Shown here: positions 1 to 7,921 of the stretch, piece after piece
Numbering within the stretch: the first letter of the stretch is position 1
Layout of the letters: the number at the start of each line of letters is the position of its first letter
Assembly: GCA_937927725.1 (NCBI GenBank)
Contig: CALBSE010000069.1
Location: forward strand, 1-64,000
Length of the DNA: 64,000 nucleotides
Direction of reading: 5' to 3'
Source of the DNA: an uncultured Actinomycetes bacterium
GTDB lineage: Bacteria; Actinomycetota; Acidimicrobiia; Acidimicrobiales; Acidimicrobilacustridaceae
Program-made: the position numbers and the translations under genes
Notes under the pieces: model-generated
What the model was told of the DNA's origin: nothing
Databases searched by the model: none
Seen by the model: the letters and a program-made list of their open reading frames with translations, nothing else

Positions 1-54
1 ACTCGCGACCCTCACCTTGGCAAGGTGATGCTCTACCAGCTGAGCCACGTCCGC
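1..54 (-). tRNA. tRNA-Gly (GCC), partial
   Basis: Read on the minus strand this is the 5' part of a tRNA: acceptor 5' strand GCGGACG, a D-arm with the usual AGCTGGTAGAGC core, and an anticodon stem TCACC/GGTGA enclosing the seven-base loop TTGCCAA, so the anticodon is GCC (glycine). The 3' part (T-arm and acceptor 3' strand) lies outside the window. It stands alone ahead of the minus-strand DUF4202 gene. Confidence 0.93.
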
Positions 55-103
55 AGAAGTGACCACCCTACCAACGGCGGCCGCTGAGGGAAAAACCGAG
101 CAA

Positions 104-751
104 TCAGGACGCTGCCGACAGCCGTTCGAGGGCGGCGGCGACCAGCGATGCGCAGTGGGGATCGAGATCAAGGGCCAGGGCCGCAGCCTGACCGCGAGGC
201 CCCATCTTGGGAACCGTGCGCACAAGCACATCAATCATCTTCTCGTCACCAAGTTGTGAGGTGACAGGAACAAATTGCGTCTGCAAGAAGACCAGACACA
301 GCGAGTCTTCGTGTACCTGCACTGCTGGCGATCGACCATCGACATCGGCGAGTCCGCCTTTGCCCAGTCCTTGTTTCGAGACCAACGCCTGGACCCGTTC
401 GATCGTGTCATCGCCATCGGTGCCATATCCAACGTTGGTGAGGATCTCCCCCACTAATGCGGAGTGACGTTTGCGAGCTTCGGTGCGCCATTTCAAATAG
501 CCGGCGCGACCTTCAGGCTGTTCGGTACGCGGGTAGGCCCACCGACGAAGGTGGTGTGCGCGCGCAGCGAGAAGTTGTGCGTCCTCTGCTTCGGGATCAA
601 GCGTCTTCACCCATTCGCACATCAACTCTGAATGCGCGAGTTCCTTCGGGCGGGTGACCTCGGCCCCGTCAACGACATAGGTAACGGTGAACGGATCGTC
701 CGCGTTGGCAGCATCGATCGCAGCGATCGCGTCATCGAAACGTGAACTCAT
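104..751 (-). CDS. DUF4202 family protein
   Basis: A 215-residue soluble protein that matches my memory of the DUF4202 family, whose hallmark is a central block seen here as RAHHLRRWAYPRTEQPEGRA followed by GYLKWR at about residues 64-88. The paired histidines and acidic residues of that block suggest a metal-binding helical core, but no biochemical role is established for the family. An acidic helical part and a C-terminal Ala/Leu-rich helix follow. The ATG start is the natural one. The gene is 12 bases downstream of the next small gene on the same strand, so they may be co-transcribed. No signal peptide or membrane segment is visible. Confidence 0.8.
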   Translation of the reverse strand: MSSRFDDAIAAIDAANADDPFTVTYVVDGAEVTRPKELAHSELMCEWVKTLDPEAEDAQLLAARAHHLRRWAYPRTEQPEGRAGYLKWRTEARKRHSALVGEILTNVGYGTDGDDTIERVQALVSKQGLGKGGLADVDGRSPAVQVHEDSLCLVFLQTQFVPVTSQLGDEKMIDVLVRTVPKMGPRGQAAALALDLDPHCASLVAAALERLSAAS

Positions 752-763
752 GGTGAGTCGTGT

Positions 764-985
764 TCAGCTTTTGGGACGAAGATCGATTGTGAGCGTGAGA
801 ATGCCGTCGTCGAGTGTCGCGGTTGCGTCGCCGATGATGGCAAAGTCCTGAAAGTCGTTCTGCGCTTGTTCGATGAACCGTGCTCGTTCCTCGCCGCCAA
901 TGGGCGGAAGGTTGCGATTCTTGACCGCAGCAGCGCGGTCGCGGAATCGTTCAAGCATTGCGTCAAGATCAAGTGCGTCGGCCAT
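764..985 (-). CDS. Small conserved-looking hypothetical protein
   Basis: A 73-residue soluble protein with an ATG start. It begins with a short amphipathic helix (residues 1-25, rich in Asp, Arg and Leu) and ends with alternating hydrophobic residues that read like a beta-hairpin (ATATLDDGILTLTIDLRP). I do not recognise the family. It sits between the DUF4202 gene and the Thr-rich membrane protein gene, all on the minus strand with short gaps, so it probably shares their transcript. The size, codon use and spacing fit a real gene. Confidence 0.6.
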   Translation of the reverse strand: MADALDLDAMLERFRDRAAAVKNRNLPPIGGEERARFIEQAQNDFQDFAIIGDATATLDDGILTLTIDLRPKS

Positions 986-999
986 GGGCTAACGCTAGA

Positions 1000-1629
1000 T
1001 CAGGCAAGACCAAGATCGTCGCGAGTCACGAACGGATCGGGACGCAACGCTTCGGCCAGCATCGGGCTTACAGGTCCGACCGGGCCGGTGGTATCGGGAA
1101 TGCCGCCAGAACTGGTGTCATCGCCATCGGTCCCTTTGCCACTTTTTGCGGATCCACCTGGGCGAGTTGCTCGCCAGTAGAAGTAGGTGAGCACCGACAT
1201 CCCGACTGCAGCGAGGAGGAGCAACGTCACGATTGCCGCAATTTTCCGACCACTCGACCAGAACGGCGAGCCCTTCGATGTGGGAGTACTTGACTTTGGC
1301 GCTGCGGCCGCCGCAACTGTGGTCGTGGTCGACGATGACGTTGTCGATGTGCTCGACGTGCTCGACGTGGAACTCGTCGACGTCGAGCGTTGCGTCGTTG
1401 TGGTGTTGCGTTGCGTGGTGGTGGTCTGCGGCGCTTGGGTGGTTGTCGGTGCTTCGGTAGTGGTCGTCGGCGCCATCGTCGTCGTTGTTGGCGCAAGAGT
1501 TGTTGACGACGTTGAGGAAATCTGTGCCCCGGCGGTTCCGAGACCGAAGGCGAAGGTCCCAACCAGGAGCGCCAGCACCGCAGCGCCAAGCGCCGCGATT
1601 GCAGCTCGGCGGGGGGCGAACGGGCTCAT
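1000..1629 (-). CDS. Secreted/membrane protein with Thr-rich linker
   Basis: About 209 residues from the ATG at 1629; an in-frame extension to 1755 exists but would place a non-hydrophobic stretch ahead of the obvious signal segment. Residues about 8-34 form a signal peptide or first membrane helix ending near AGAQ. A long low-complexity linker of Thr/Ser/Pro (TTTT, TTEAPTTT blocks) follows, then a second hydrophobic helix (AAIVTLLLLAAVGMSVLTYF) and a polar tail. This is the layout of an actinobacterial cell-surface protein whose linker spans the wall, anchored by the C-terminal helix with a short cytoplasmic tail. No enzymatic domain is visible. The Thr/Pro runs resemble those of the large LPXTG protein near 34 kb. 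Confidence 0.65.
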   Translation of the reverse strand: MSPFAPRRAAIAALGAAVLALLVGTFAFGLGTAGAQISSTSSTTLAPTTTTMAPTTTTEAPTTTQAPQTTTTQRNTTTTQRSTSTSSTSSTSSTSTTSSSTTTTVAAAAAPKSSTPTSKGSPFWSSGRKIAAIVTLLLLAAVGMSVLTYFYWRATRPGGSAKSGKGTDGDDTSSGGIPDTTGPVGPVSPMLAEALRPDPFVTRDDLGLA

Positions 1630-1673
1630 CACGCCTGCAACCCTAGACGGGCATGGCGCAGTCGCCGGGGCGG

Positions 1674-2459
1674 TCAGCGCTGATGGTGCGGGCAGGAATA
1701 GGTCGTTCGACCACCGATGGTGCGCCGCAAGAGCACGGCGCCATCGGTGGGACATGTGCCGCCTCGGTGACGAGAGTCCTGCAGGTCACCCATATGCGAT
1801 CCGCCTCGCCGGCCCAACACTCGCAAGGTGGAGCGCATTGATTTCCGCAGTGAGGCGACCTCGTCAGCGTTGAGTGAACCTGCCGCCCGAGCGGGATCAA
1901 GTCCGGCTCTCCACAACGTTTCATCGGTAAGGAGATTGCCGAGCCCGGCGATGCGTGCTTGGTCCATGAGCCGAGCCTTCAGAGGCGCATTCGAGTTGGC
2001 CAGGATCGCTTTGAGTTGCGCAAGCGAAAGATCACCCGCATCGGGGCCAAGTCGTTCTTCGTCGGGATCGAGTTCCACTCCCCCGAGCCGGCGAGGGTCA
2101 CGCAATCGCAAGGCGCCACCGCCGTCGAAGTGCACCACAAACCGTTCCCATGCCGGATCTTTGCGATGGCTCGAATACTCAAGCCCATCGATCGCATCGA
2201 CGCCATCGAGTTCCAGCACGCCCGTCATACCAAAGCGCAGTCCAAGCGTTGGGCCATTGTCACTCGTGTCGAGCAACAGCAATTTTCCCCGTCGACGATC
2301 AGTAACAAATGAGCGACCAACTAACGCAGCGACAACCGATGCTTGATCGGTACCGCCTTTTAGGAACCATGCATCGGGAGCGTCGACCGCGACGATGCGA
2401 CGACCCAACGATGCCGCCGCAGCTCGCCGGTAGATCTCGATTTCGAGCATCTCCGGCAT
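1674..2459 (-). CDS. Fpg/Nei-family DNA glycosylase, variant zinc finger
   Basis: A 261-residue protein of the formamidopyrimidine-DNA glycosylase/endonuclease VIII family, which excises oxidised bases and nicks the resulting abasic site. The N-terminus is MPEMLEIE, keeping the catalytic Pro2 and Glu3 of the family. The conserved lysine is in DRRRGKLLLL, and the helix-two-turn-helix motif appears as GLGNLLTDETLWRAGLDP. The C-terminal zinc finger is atypical: the usual four cysteines appear as C-P-T-D and C-P-H-H, so Cys, Asp, Cys and His would be the ligands. Length is normal for the family. It lies 5 bases after metZ. I cannot tell Fpg (8-oxoG) from Nei-like specificity by reading. Confidence 0.85.
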   Translation of the reverse strand: MPEMLEIEIYRRAAAASLGRRIVAVDAPDAWFLKGGTDQASVVAALVGRSFVTDRRRGKLLLLDTSDNGPTLGLRFGMTGVLELDGVDAIDGLEYSSHRKDPAWERFVVHFDGGGALRLRDPRRLGGVELDPDEERLGPDAGDLSLAQLKAILANSNAPLKARLMDQARIAGLGNLLTDETLWRAGLDPARAAGSLNADEVASLRKSMRSTLRVLGRRGGSHMGDLQDSRHRGGTCPTDGAVLLRRTIGGRTTYSCPHHQR

Positions 2460-2464
2460 AACGA

Positions 2465-3649
2465 CTACTTGATCTGATCGATGGCTTGCGCGAAATCGGC
2501 GACGAGATCATCAGCATGTTCCAAGCCCACCGACACACGAATCGTCGATGGTTGGATGCCAGCGGCTTCGAGTTCTTCCGGACTCAAGCCGACGTGAGTT
2601 GTTGAGGCCGGATGCGTCACCAAGGTTTCGGGTCCGCCAAGAGAGGTTGCCAACTGTGCGATCTGCACCGCTTCGACGAAGGTTCGACCGGCATCGAGTC
2701 CGCCGTGAAGTTCAAATGCCAATTGGCCGCCGGGGACATCGAGTTGTCGTTGTGCGAGTTCGTACTGCGGATGTGATTCGAGTCCAGGCCAACGGACAGT
2801 CGCGACCTTGGGATGGGCTTCGAGGAAACGTGCGATTTCTCCGGCGTTCTTGCTCTGGCGTTCAAGACGTACGCCGAGTGTGCGAAGGCCGCGCAACGCA
2901 TTCATCGCGTCGAACGGCGAAGCGACCGCACCTTGAATGACTGCAAACGAATACAGCCAGTCGATGTAGTCCGCTGCACCGGCCACGACACCAATAGTTG
3001 CGTCGTTGTGTCCGGCAATGCCCTTCGTTGCCGAATGCACAACAAGATCGACGCCGAATTCAAGCGGACGTTGCGCGAACGGTGTGGCAAAGGTGGAATC
3101 AACAACCTTCACCGGGCCTTTGATCGCGCCGAGTTCCGCAAGATCCACGAGATCAAGGCGAGGGTTCGCTGGGGTCTCGGCATAGATCATTGTGGTGCGG
3201 CCCGGGATGACGGCAGCAGCGAACGCGCCCGGTTCGGTGCCGTCGACAAACGTGACGTCGATGCCAAAGCGTGGGCAGACCGCCTGGAACAACAACTGCG
3301 TTGCGCCATAGAGCTGATTCTGCGTGACGATGTGATCGCCCTTCGAACACAGACCCAGGACGACAGCACTGATTGCGCCCATCCCGGAGGCAAACGCGCG
3401 GGCCTTCTCGGCGCCTTCAAGTTGGGCAATGGCATCTTCAAAACCAGCAACGGTGGGATTGCCATAACGGGCATAGAACCGCGACGGACCAACGCCGGTG
3501 GCCATCTTTCGCGCTTCATCGACCGTTGGCGTCACGAACGTTGTCGTTGCCCAAAGGATTGGCGCAAGCGCCGTGTCATTGTCGGCACGGCCGGAGCGAA
3601 TCGCACGGGTTTCAGGGTGAAGGTGTGAAGTATCGCGTTCTTCAGTCAT
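2465..3649 (-). CDS. metZ: O-acyl-homoserine sulfhydrylase-type PLP enzyme
   Basis: A 394-residue member of the Cys/Met metabolism PLP-dependent family (fold type I). The PLP lysine is Lys209 in HSATKGIAGHND, and the family block ASGMGAISA is at about residues 88-96. Enzymes of this group include cystathionine gamma-synthase, O-acetyl- and O-succinyl-homoserine sulfhydrylases and methionine gamma-lyase. Overlap by 4 bases with the upstream homoserine O-acyltransferase gene (ATGA junction) argues for a biosynthetic role, turning acyl-homoserine and sulfide into homocysteine. The metZ label is inferred from length and context; the exact acyl preference cannot be read. The transcript is probably controlled by the SAM riboswitch ahead of metX. 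Confidence 0.85.
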   Translation of the reverse strand: MTEERDTSHLHPETRAIRSGRADNDTALAPILWATTTFVTPTVDEARKMATGVGPSRFYARYGNPTVAGFEDAIAQLEGAEKARAFASGMGAISAVVLGLCSKGDHIVTQNQLYGATQLLFQAVCPRFGIDVTFVDGTEPGAFAAAVIPGRTTMIYAETPANPRLDLVDLAELGAIKGPVKVVDSTFATPFAQRPLEFGVDLVVHSATKGIAGHNDATIGVVAGAADYIDWLYSFAVIQGAVASPFDAMNALRGLRTLGVRLERQSKNAGEIARFLEAHPKVATVRWPGLESHPQYELAQRQLDVPGGQLAFELHGGLDAGRTFVEAVQIAQLATSLGGPETLVTHPASTTHVGLSPEELEAAGIQPSTIRVSVGLEHADDLVADFAQAIDQIK

Positions 3650-4854
3650 GAGTTCGTCAGTTTCGTTTCAATTTCAGCAAGGAACGGTTTGAGTGCGGCA
3701 CCAACGGCCTGATGTTCGGTAAGGAAACCATCGTGGCCAGCTTTGGAGTGAATGATCTCGTGACGACTGCTGCCGCCGTTGCTCACGATCTCATCGTGCA
3801 AAAACTGTTGCTGGCGCGTGGGATAGAGGCCATCGGTACTGATCGAAAGCGTGAGCACTGGCGCAGAGATTCGAGCAAGTGCGCGCTGCAAACCGCCACG
3901 ACCGCGGCCGACATCATGAAGATCCATGGCTTTGTTGATCACCAAATACGAATTGGCATCGAAGCGGCGAATCAGTTTCTCGGCTTGATAGTCAAGGAAT
4001 CCCTCAACTGCGAAGCGCTGCCATGGAGCAAAACCGCGGTCCATGACATCTTTTTCGCGGCGGCCCTGTTTGGCGTCGATGAGTTCTTCACTTTGATAGG
4101 TAAGCGTCGCTTGTTCTCGCGCTAGGCCAAGCCCAAAGTGTGGGCCCTCGTTGGGAGCAGCGTCGTAGTAGTCGCCACCATTCCACTTCGGGTCAAGAAC
4201 GATCGCGCTTCGCTGCACACTCGACTGACCAATTTGAAACGCGCTGGCTGCCACACACGAAGCGAGTGGCGCTAAGGAATGGACGCGCTCGGGGAACATG
4301 ATTCCCCATTCGAGAACTTGCATTCCGCCCATTGAGCCGCCGATAACCGAAAGCCACTTCTCAACGCCAAGCTCATCAGCAACCGCAGCTTGGGTGCGAA
4401 CAATGTCTCGGATGGTCACGACAGGAAATGTCGATCCGTAGGGACAACCAGTCTCTGGGTTGACCGACGAAGGCCCAGTCGTGCCTTGACAGCCACCGAG
4501 CACGTTCGTACACACAACAAAGAAACGATTCGTATCAATGGCTTTACCCGGACCGATCAGCGGATCCCACCAACCTTCTGTGGGATGACCGGGTCCACTC
4601 GGGCCTGCCGCATGACTGTCGCCAGTCAGCGCATGACACACGAGGATGGCGTTTGATGCATCGGCATTGAGTTCGCCCCAGGTTTCGTAAGCAACGGTTA
4701 CGCCTTTGAGCGAACCGCCTCCTTCGAGCTGGAATCTGCGATCGGGATCGAACGCGACGAACCGCCGTTGACCCACAGGGTCACCGGGACGCCACGCGCC
4801 AGAGGCGGGTAGCAGGTCGGCGCTCAATGGCGCCCGACGGTTCGCTTCGGTCAA
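3646..4854 (-). CDS. metX: Homoserine O-acyltransferase
   Basis: A 402-residue alpha/beta-hydrolase of the MetX family, which acylates homoserine in the first committed step of methionine synthesis. The nucleophile is Ser174 in IGGSMGGMQ; the other triad members are probably Asp341 in STDGLYP and His374 in KAGHDGF. The oxyanion-type LVCHALTGDSH block is at residues 71-81. The start chosen is TTG at 4854, preceded five bases upstream by a strong GAGGAG ribosome-binding site; the nearer ATG at 4859 runs straight into a stop. Whether acetyl- or succinyl-CoA is used cannot be decided by eye. First gene of the metX-metZ operon. Confidence 0.92.
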   Translation of the reverse strand: MTEANRRAPLSADLLPASGAWRPGDPVGQRRFVAFDPDRRFQLEGGGSLKGVTVAYETWGELNADASNAILVCHALTGDSHAAGPSGPGHPTEGWWDPLIGPGKAIDTNRFFVVCTNVLGGCQGTTGPSSVNPETGCPYGSTFPVVTIRDIVRTQAAVADELGVEKWLSVIGGSMGGMQVLEWGIMFPERVHSLAPLASCVAASAFQIGQSSVQRSAIVLDPKWNGGDYYDAAPNEGPHFGLGLAREQATLTYQSEELIDAKQGRREKDVMDRGFAPWQRFAVEGFLDYQAEKLIRRFDANSYLVINKAMDLHDVGRGRGGLQRALARISAPVLTLSISTDGLYPTRQQQFLHDEIVSNGGSSRHEIIHSKAGHDGFLTEHQAVGAALKPFLAEIETKLTNS

Positions 4855-4889
4855 AGCATCTCCTCGAACTGGTTGTTGCCGACACCGGA

Positions 4890-4995
4890 AGGTGGAAGCC
4901 GCATCCCCACCAAAGGTGGGTTGGCACCTTGGGTGTTCGCCCCAGGTTGCCGAGCCCGGAAAACCGAGCCACTCGTGATGTGAGGGTCAATGCTG
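4890..4995 (-). promoter_or_regulatory. SAM riboswitch (SAM-I/IV superfamily)
   Basis: On the minus strand the metX leader contains, in order, CACGAGTGGCTCGG, a hairpin, the core CGGCAACC, a second arm and the core GGTGCCAACC, then a GC-rich hairpin built on CCCACC/GGTGGG. These conserved blocks and their order are those of S-adenosylmethionine riboswitches; the CACGAGTG block is closer to the actinobacterial SAM-IV and SAM-I/IV types than to classic SAM-I. It ends about 35 bases before the metX start, so control could be on translation or termination. The subtype is tentative; presence of a SAM aptamer is well supported by the motifs and by the methionine genes behind it. Confidence 0.85.
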
Positions 4996-5015
4996 CCAGC
5001 CCAACAGGGCCGAGG

Positions 5016-6533
5016 TCAAAGACCGGCGGTTTTCCCTTGGCGTTTCCGGCGCTTCGACCGCAGCGTCCACCAGTCGAGGACCACTGTTTGTTCGTAGTCG
5101 CTCAACCCGTAGGCCGCAGTGAGGGTCCGCACCGAAGTCGCCAATTCCCCCGCTCGGAGCTGCTCCGATCCTTTGATCCAGAGTTCCGTGTTGGTGGGCA
5201 AGGGAAGACCTTCAAGTTGCGCTGCGCTCAATCGCACCGCCCCAGGGCTACGAGCGGTGCCTGCCGCTTGACGCGCCGCCCACACCGAAGCCGGGGGCGC
5301 AATCAACGCTGCCAACAGAAGGTCAAGCGCTCCCACGTCATTTGAATGTGGGAGCACCGAAATCACTGGAACTGACGGCCACAGCATTCCGTCGTAGTCG
5401 GCCACCGCTTCAATCACTCGCGTTTGGGTTGCCACCAAAAGTTTCGGTCGTTTGCGTAGTTCAAAGGGCTTTGAAAGTTTCGCAACATCAACAACCGGCT
5501 CAGTAAAGGTTGTTCCCGCAATCCGAGCGTCGCGTGTTCCCCACAACAACGTTGCCGGATCGATCAAACCTACGGTGACGAGCTTTGGGAAGTTCGCGTT
5601 TTGTTCGCCGCCGCTCCCCCGCTCGACCGTTGCAGCAGCAACTTCGTAGAACTCGTGACGGAAGCCCGCTGTGCAATCAGCGATGGTTGAAAGTGGTTCG
5701 CCGCTCAGTTGAACTGAAGGAACGCCCATTGCTTCAGCTGCGAGTTCGGTCCAGGTTGGTATCAATTGACTGTCAGCCGCCGCGTGATCGGCTATCGGTT
5801 TGCGCAGCACGGGCGCACACACACTGACCGCCGCATCAAACAACTGATCATCGGGAATCCAGATCGATTCGAGTGCATCGCTCACGAGATCGCGCACCAT
5901 CGCACCATCTCGCGACCCAAGGACCGAAAGTGGCTGCACGAACACCACTGATCCCCCGACACGAACGGCATCAAGCGCTCGAACGAGCAAAACGCCAGCA
6001 GTATCGGTGTAACCGGCCGGCCGACCAAGAATTCGCGCTGCGCCGGCAACTGCGCTCTCGTCGCGCACCGTTGCCCCCGCGAGTTGTCCGCCGAAAGGCG
6101 GATTGCCAACGACAACATCAAGGCGGCCATCTTCGGGCCACGCGTCATTCAGCGCATCGCCGACGGTAAGGACAAAGGGGAGTTCCTGCTCCCCCGCTTC
6201 GATGCCGTGCGCACGAGCCCAACCAACGAGTTCTGCGCGAGCAACCTCGAGAGCATCAGGATCGATATCCATGCCCCGCAAACATGCGAGCGCATCGAAT
6301 GGTGTTCTTCCGCCTGCAATCAATGCATCGGCTGCTGCAAGCAAAAAGACGCCCGCGCCGCAGGTGGGATCACAAACCGAAAACGGTGCTCCAGAAGCGA
6401 TCGCCCGACGGTGAGCGGCAAATGCACGCTCTACTAACTCATCGGCGACATCACGGGGCGTGTAGTGCACGCCGTCTCGACGCCGACGAGTCGGGTCAAG
6501 CGAGGTTTCGTAGTCCCGACCGAGATCGGACAC
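5016..6533 (-). CDS. Adenine-specific (N6) DNA methylase, orphan
   Basis: About 505 residues of an N6-adenine DNA methyltransferase of the Eco57I/type I HsdM-like group. The AdoMet-binding motif I is DPTCGAGVFL at about residue 55, with HYTP ahead of it near residue 23; the catalytic motif IV is NPPF at about residue 144. The C-terminal half looks like a target-recognition region. The TTG at 6569 would overlap the helicase by 34 bases, so the GTG at 6533, two bases after the helicase stop, is preferred. No restriction nuclease or specificity gene lies nearby, so this is an orphan methylase, possibly regulatory or a remnant of a restriction system. Confidence 0.82.
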   Translation of the reverse strand: MSDLGRDYETSLDPTRRRRDGVHYTPRDVADELVERAFAAHRRAIASGAPFSVCDPTCGAGVFLLAAADALIAGGRTPFDALACLRGMDIDPDALEVARAELVGWARAHGIEAGEQELPFVLTVGDALNDAWPEDGRLDVVVGNPPFGGQLAGATVRDESAVAGAARILGRPAGYTDTAGVLLVRALDAVRVGGSVVFVQPLSVLGSRDGAMVRDLVSDALESIWIPDDQLFDAAVSVCAPVLRKPIADHAAADSQLIPTWTELAAEAMGVPSVQLSGEPLSTIADCTAGFRHEFYEVAAATVERGSGGEQNANFPKLVTVGLIDPATLLWGTRDARIAGTTFTEPVVDVAKLSKPFELRKRPKLLVATQTRVIEAVADYDGMLWPSVPVISVLPHSNDVGALDLLLAALIAPPASVWAARQAAGTARSPGAVRLSAAQLEGLPLPTNTELWIKGSEQLRAGELATSVRTLTAAYGLSDYEQTVVLDWWTLRSKRRKRQGKTAGL

Positions 6534-6535
6534 GT

Positions 6536-7705
6536 TCAGCCAGCTGCGGAATCGACGCGCGGATCCCAAGAAGCAAGATCGGCAAGACGCTTATCGTTCG
6601 AGAACACCTCGACGATGGGCTGATCGAGCTTGAGTCGCTTCAGCAAACGCTTAACCTCAAGTTCTTCGTTCCACATCACGAGTGTGGCGACAACGCCCTT
6701 GGCACCGGCACGCGCCGTACGACCTGAACGATGCAGGTACGCCTTTGAATCTTCCGGCGGGTCGTAGTGAATGACGACATCAACTTCATCGACATGAATA
6801 CCGCGAGCAGCAACGTCAGTAGCAACAAGTGCTTTCAACTTTCCGTCGCTGAAGTCCTTGAGCGCCTTCTCGCGCTGGCTCTGGCGCAGATCACCGTGAA
6901 TCGATGCAGCGTCGACACCTTCACGACGAAGGTTCTCGGCAACTCGATCGGCGGCACGCTTCGTGCGCACAAACACGATGGTGCGGTTGGAGTTACGAAT
7001 GATCGCAGCCGCGACTTTCACCTTGTCCATATCGTGCACCTGCAAGAAGCGATGCTGCATTTGTTCAACGGTGACCTGCTCAGACACAACCTCGTGCATG
7101 GCAGGATCGGTTTGGTACCGCTTGATCAGCGTGTCGACGACACCATCGAGCGTGGCCGAGAACAACAAGGTCTGGTGTTGGCCGGGAACATGACGAAGGA
7201 TCCACTCAACCTGTGGAAGGAATCCCATGTCGGCCATGCGGTCGGCTTCATCGAGCACGACCTGAGTGATGTCGTCGAGGAAAATCTCTTTGCGCTCGAT
7301 CATGTCGATCATTCGACCGGGGGTAGCGACAACGATCTCGACACCCTTTTCGAGTTCGGCAACCTGAGTTTCCATCTTCGCTCCGCCGTAAATGGCGGTA
7401 ACGGTGACATCGCGAACAACGCCGAGCGGTGCGAGTTCGTCCCGCACCTGCGTTGCCAGCTCTCGAGTGGGAACAAGAATGAGCGCACGAGGACGACGGG
7501 CTTCGGCGCCCTTCACTTTTTCGAGCAACGGAAGACCAAACGCAAGGGTCTTACCCGAACCGGTTTTGGCCTTGCCGCACACATCGCGGCCAGCGAGTGC
7601 ATCGGCGATGGTGAGTTCTTGCACCGCGAACGGCGACATGATGCCGCGAGATTCAAGTGCGGCAGTGAGATCGGGCGAAACGCCCAGATCGGCAAACGTT
7701 GTCAT
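6536..7705 (-). CDS. DEAD-box RNA helicase
   Basis: A 389-residue ATP-dependent RNA helicase with all core motifs: Q-motif region SPFAVQELTIADAL, motif I AKTGSGKT, Ia PTRELA, Ib TPGR, II DEAD, III SAT, and VI HRSGRTARAG. The protein is essentially only the two RecA-like domains plus a short tail, so it is a compact RhlE/DbpA-like type acting in ribosome assembly or RNA turnover. The ATG at 7705 is chosen over an in-frame TTG at 7720 because a GGAAAG ribosome-binding site precedes it at the right distance. The methylase gene follows two bases after its stop, probably in the same transcript. Confidence 0.92.
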   Translation of the reverse strand: MTTFADLGVSPDLTAALESRGIMSPFAVQELTIADALAGRDVCGKAKTGSGKTLAFGLPLLEKVKGAEARRPRALILVPTRELATQVRDELAPLGVVRDVTVTAIYGGAKMETQVAELEKGVEIVVATPGRMIDMIERKEIFLDDITQVVLDEADRMADMGFLPQVEWILRHVPGQHQTLLFSATLDGVVDTLIKRYQTDPAMHEVVSEQVTVEQMQHRFLQVHDMDKVKVAAAIIRNSNRTIVFVRTKRAADRVAENLRREGVDAASIHGDLRQSQREKALKDFSDGKLKALVATDVAARGIHVDEVDVVIHYDPPEDSKAYLHRSGRTARAGAKGVVATLVMWNEELEVKRLLKRLKLDQPIVEVFSNDKRLADLASWDPRVDSAAG

Positions 7706-7830
7706 GAGCTGGCTTTCCAAGAGGGAGGATGCGACACCCCTCCGGATGCCGCCAGACGACCGACGGCCGTCCCAACGCCTCCAATCCTACCGGCCGATAC
7801 CTGAATGACCCATTCGGGAGCGATCCCTAC

Positions 7831-7914
7831 TCAGGACGCAAGCGTGAAGGCTCCACAAACGGCGATGGCCAGCGTGAGAGCAAGCGCGGGAAGGACAACA
7901 CGGAACGTACGCAT
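7831..7914 (-). CDS. Possible 27-residue hydrophobic peptide
   Basis: An ATG-initiated 27-codon frame starting 7 bases after the stop of the peroxidase gene. It encodes MRTFRVVLPALALTLAIAVC followed by seven more residues: two basic residues, then a single hydrophobic helix, as in a tiny membrane peptide or a bare signal sequence. Position at the tail of the acyl-CoA dehydrogenase-lgt-peroxidase operon supports translation, but the ribosome-binding site is weak and no homologue is known to me. The rest of the 7706-7921 gap holds nothing I can identify. Confidence 0.3.
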   Translation of the reverse strand: MRTFRVVLPALALTLAIAVCGAFTLAS

Positions 7915-7921
7915 GAGAAAT

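Noticed and set aside
1187..1873. Valine/aspartate-rich plus-strand ORF
   Set aside because: It is the complementary reading of the Thr-rich linker of the membrane protein at 1000-1629.
6767..7804. 345-residue plus-strand ORF
   Set aside because: It is a shadow antisense to the DEAD-box helicase, with no family features.
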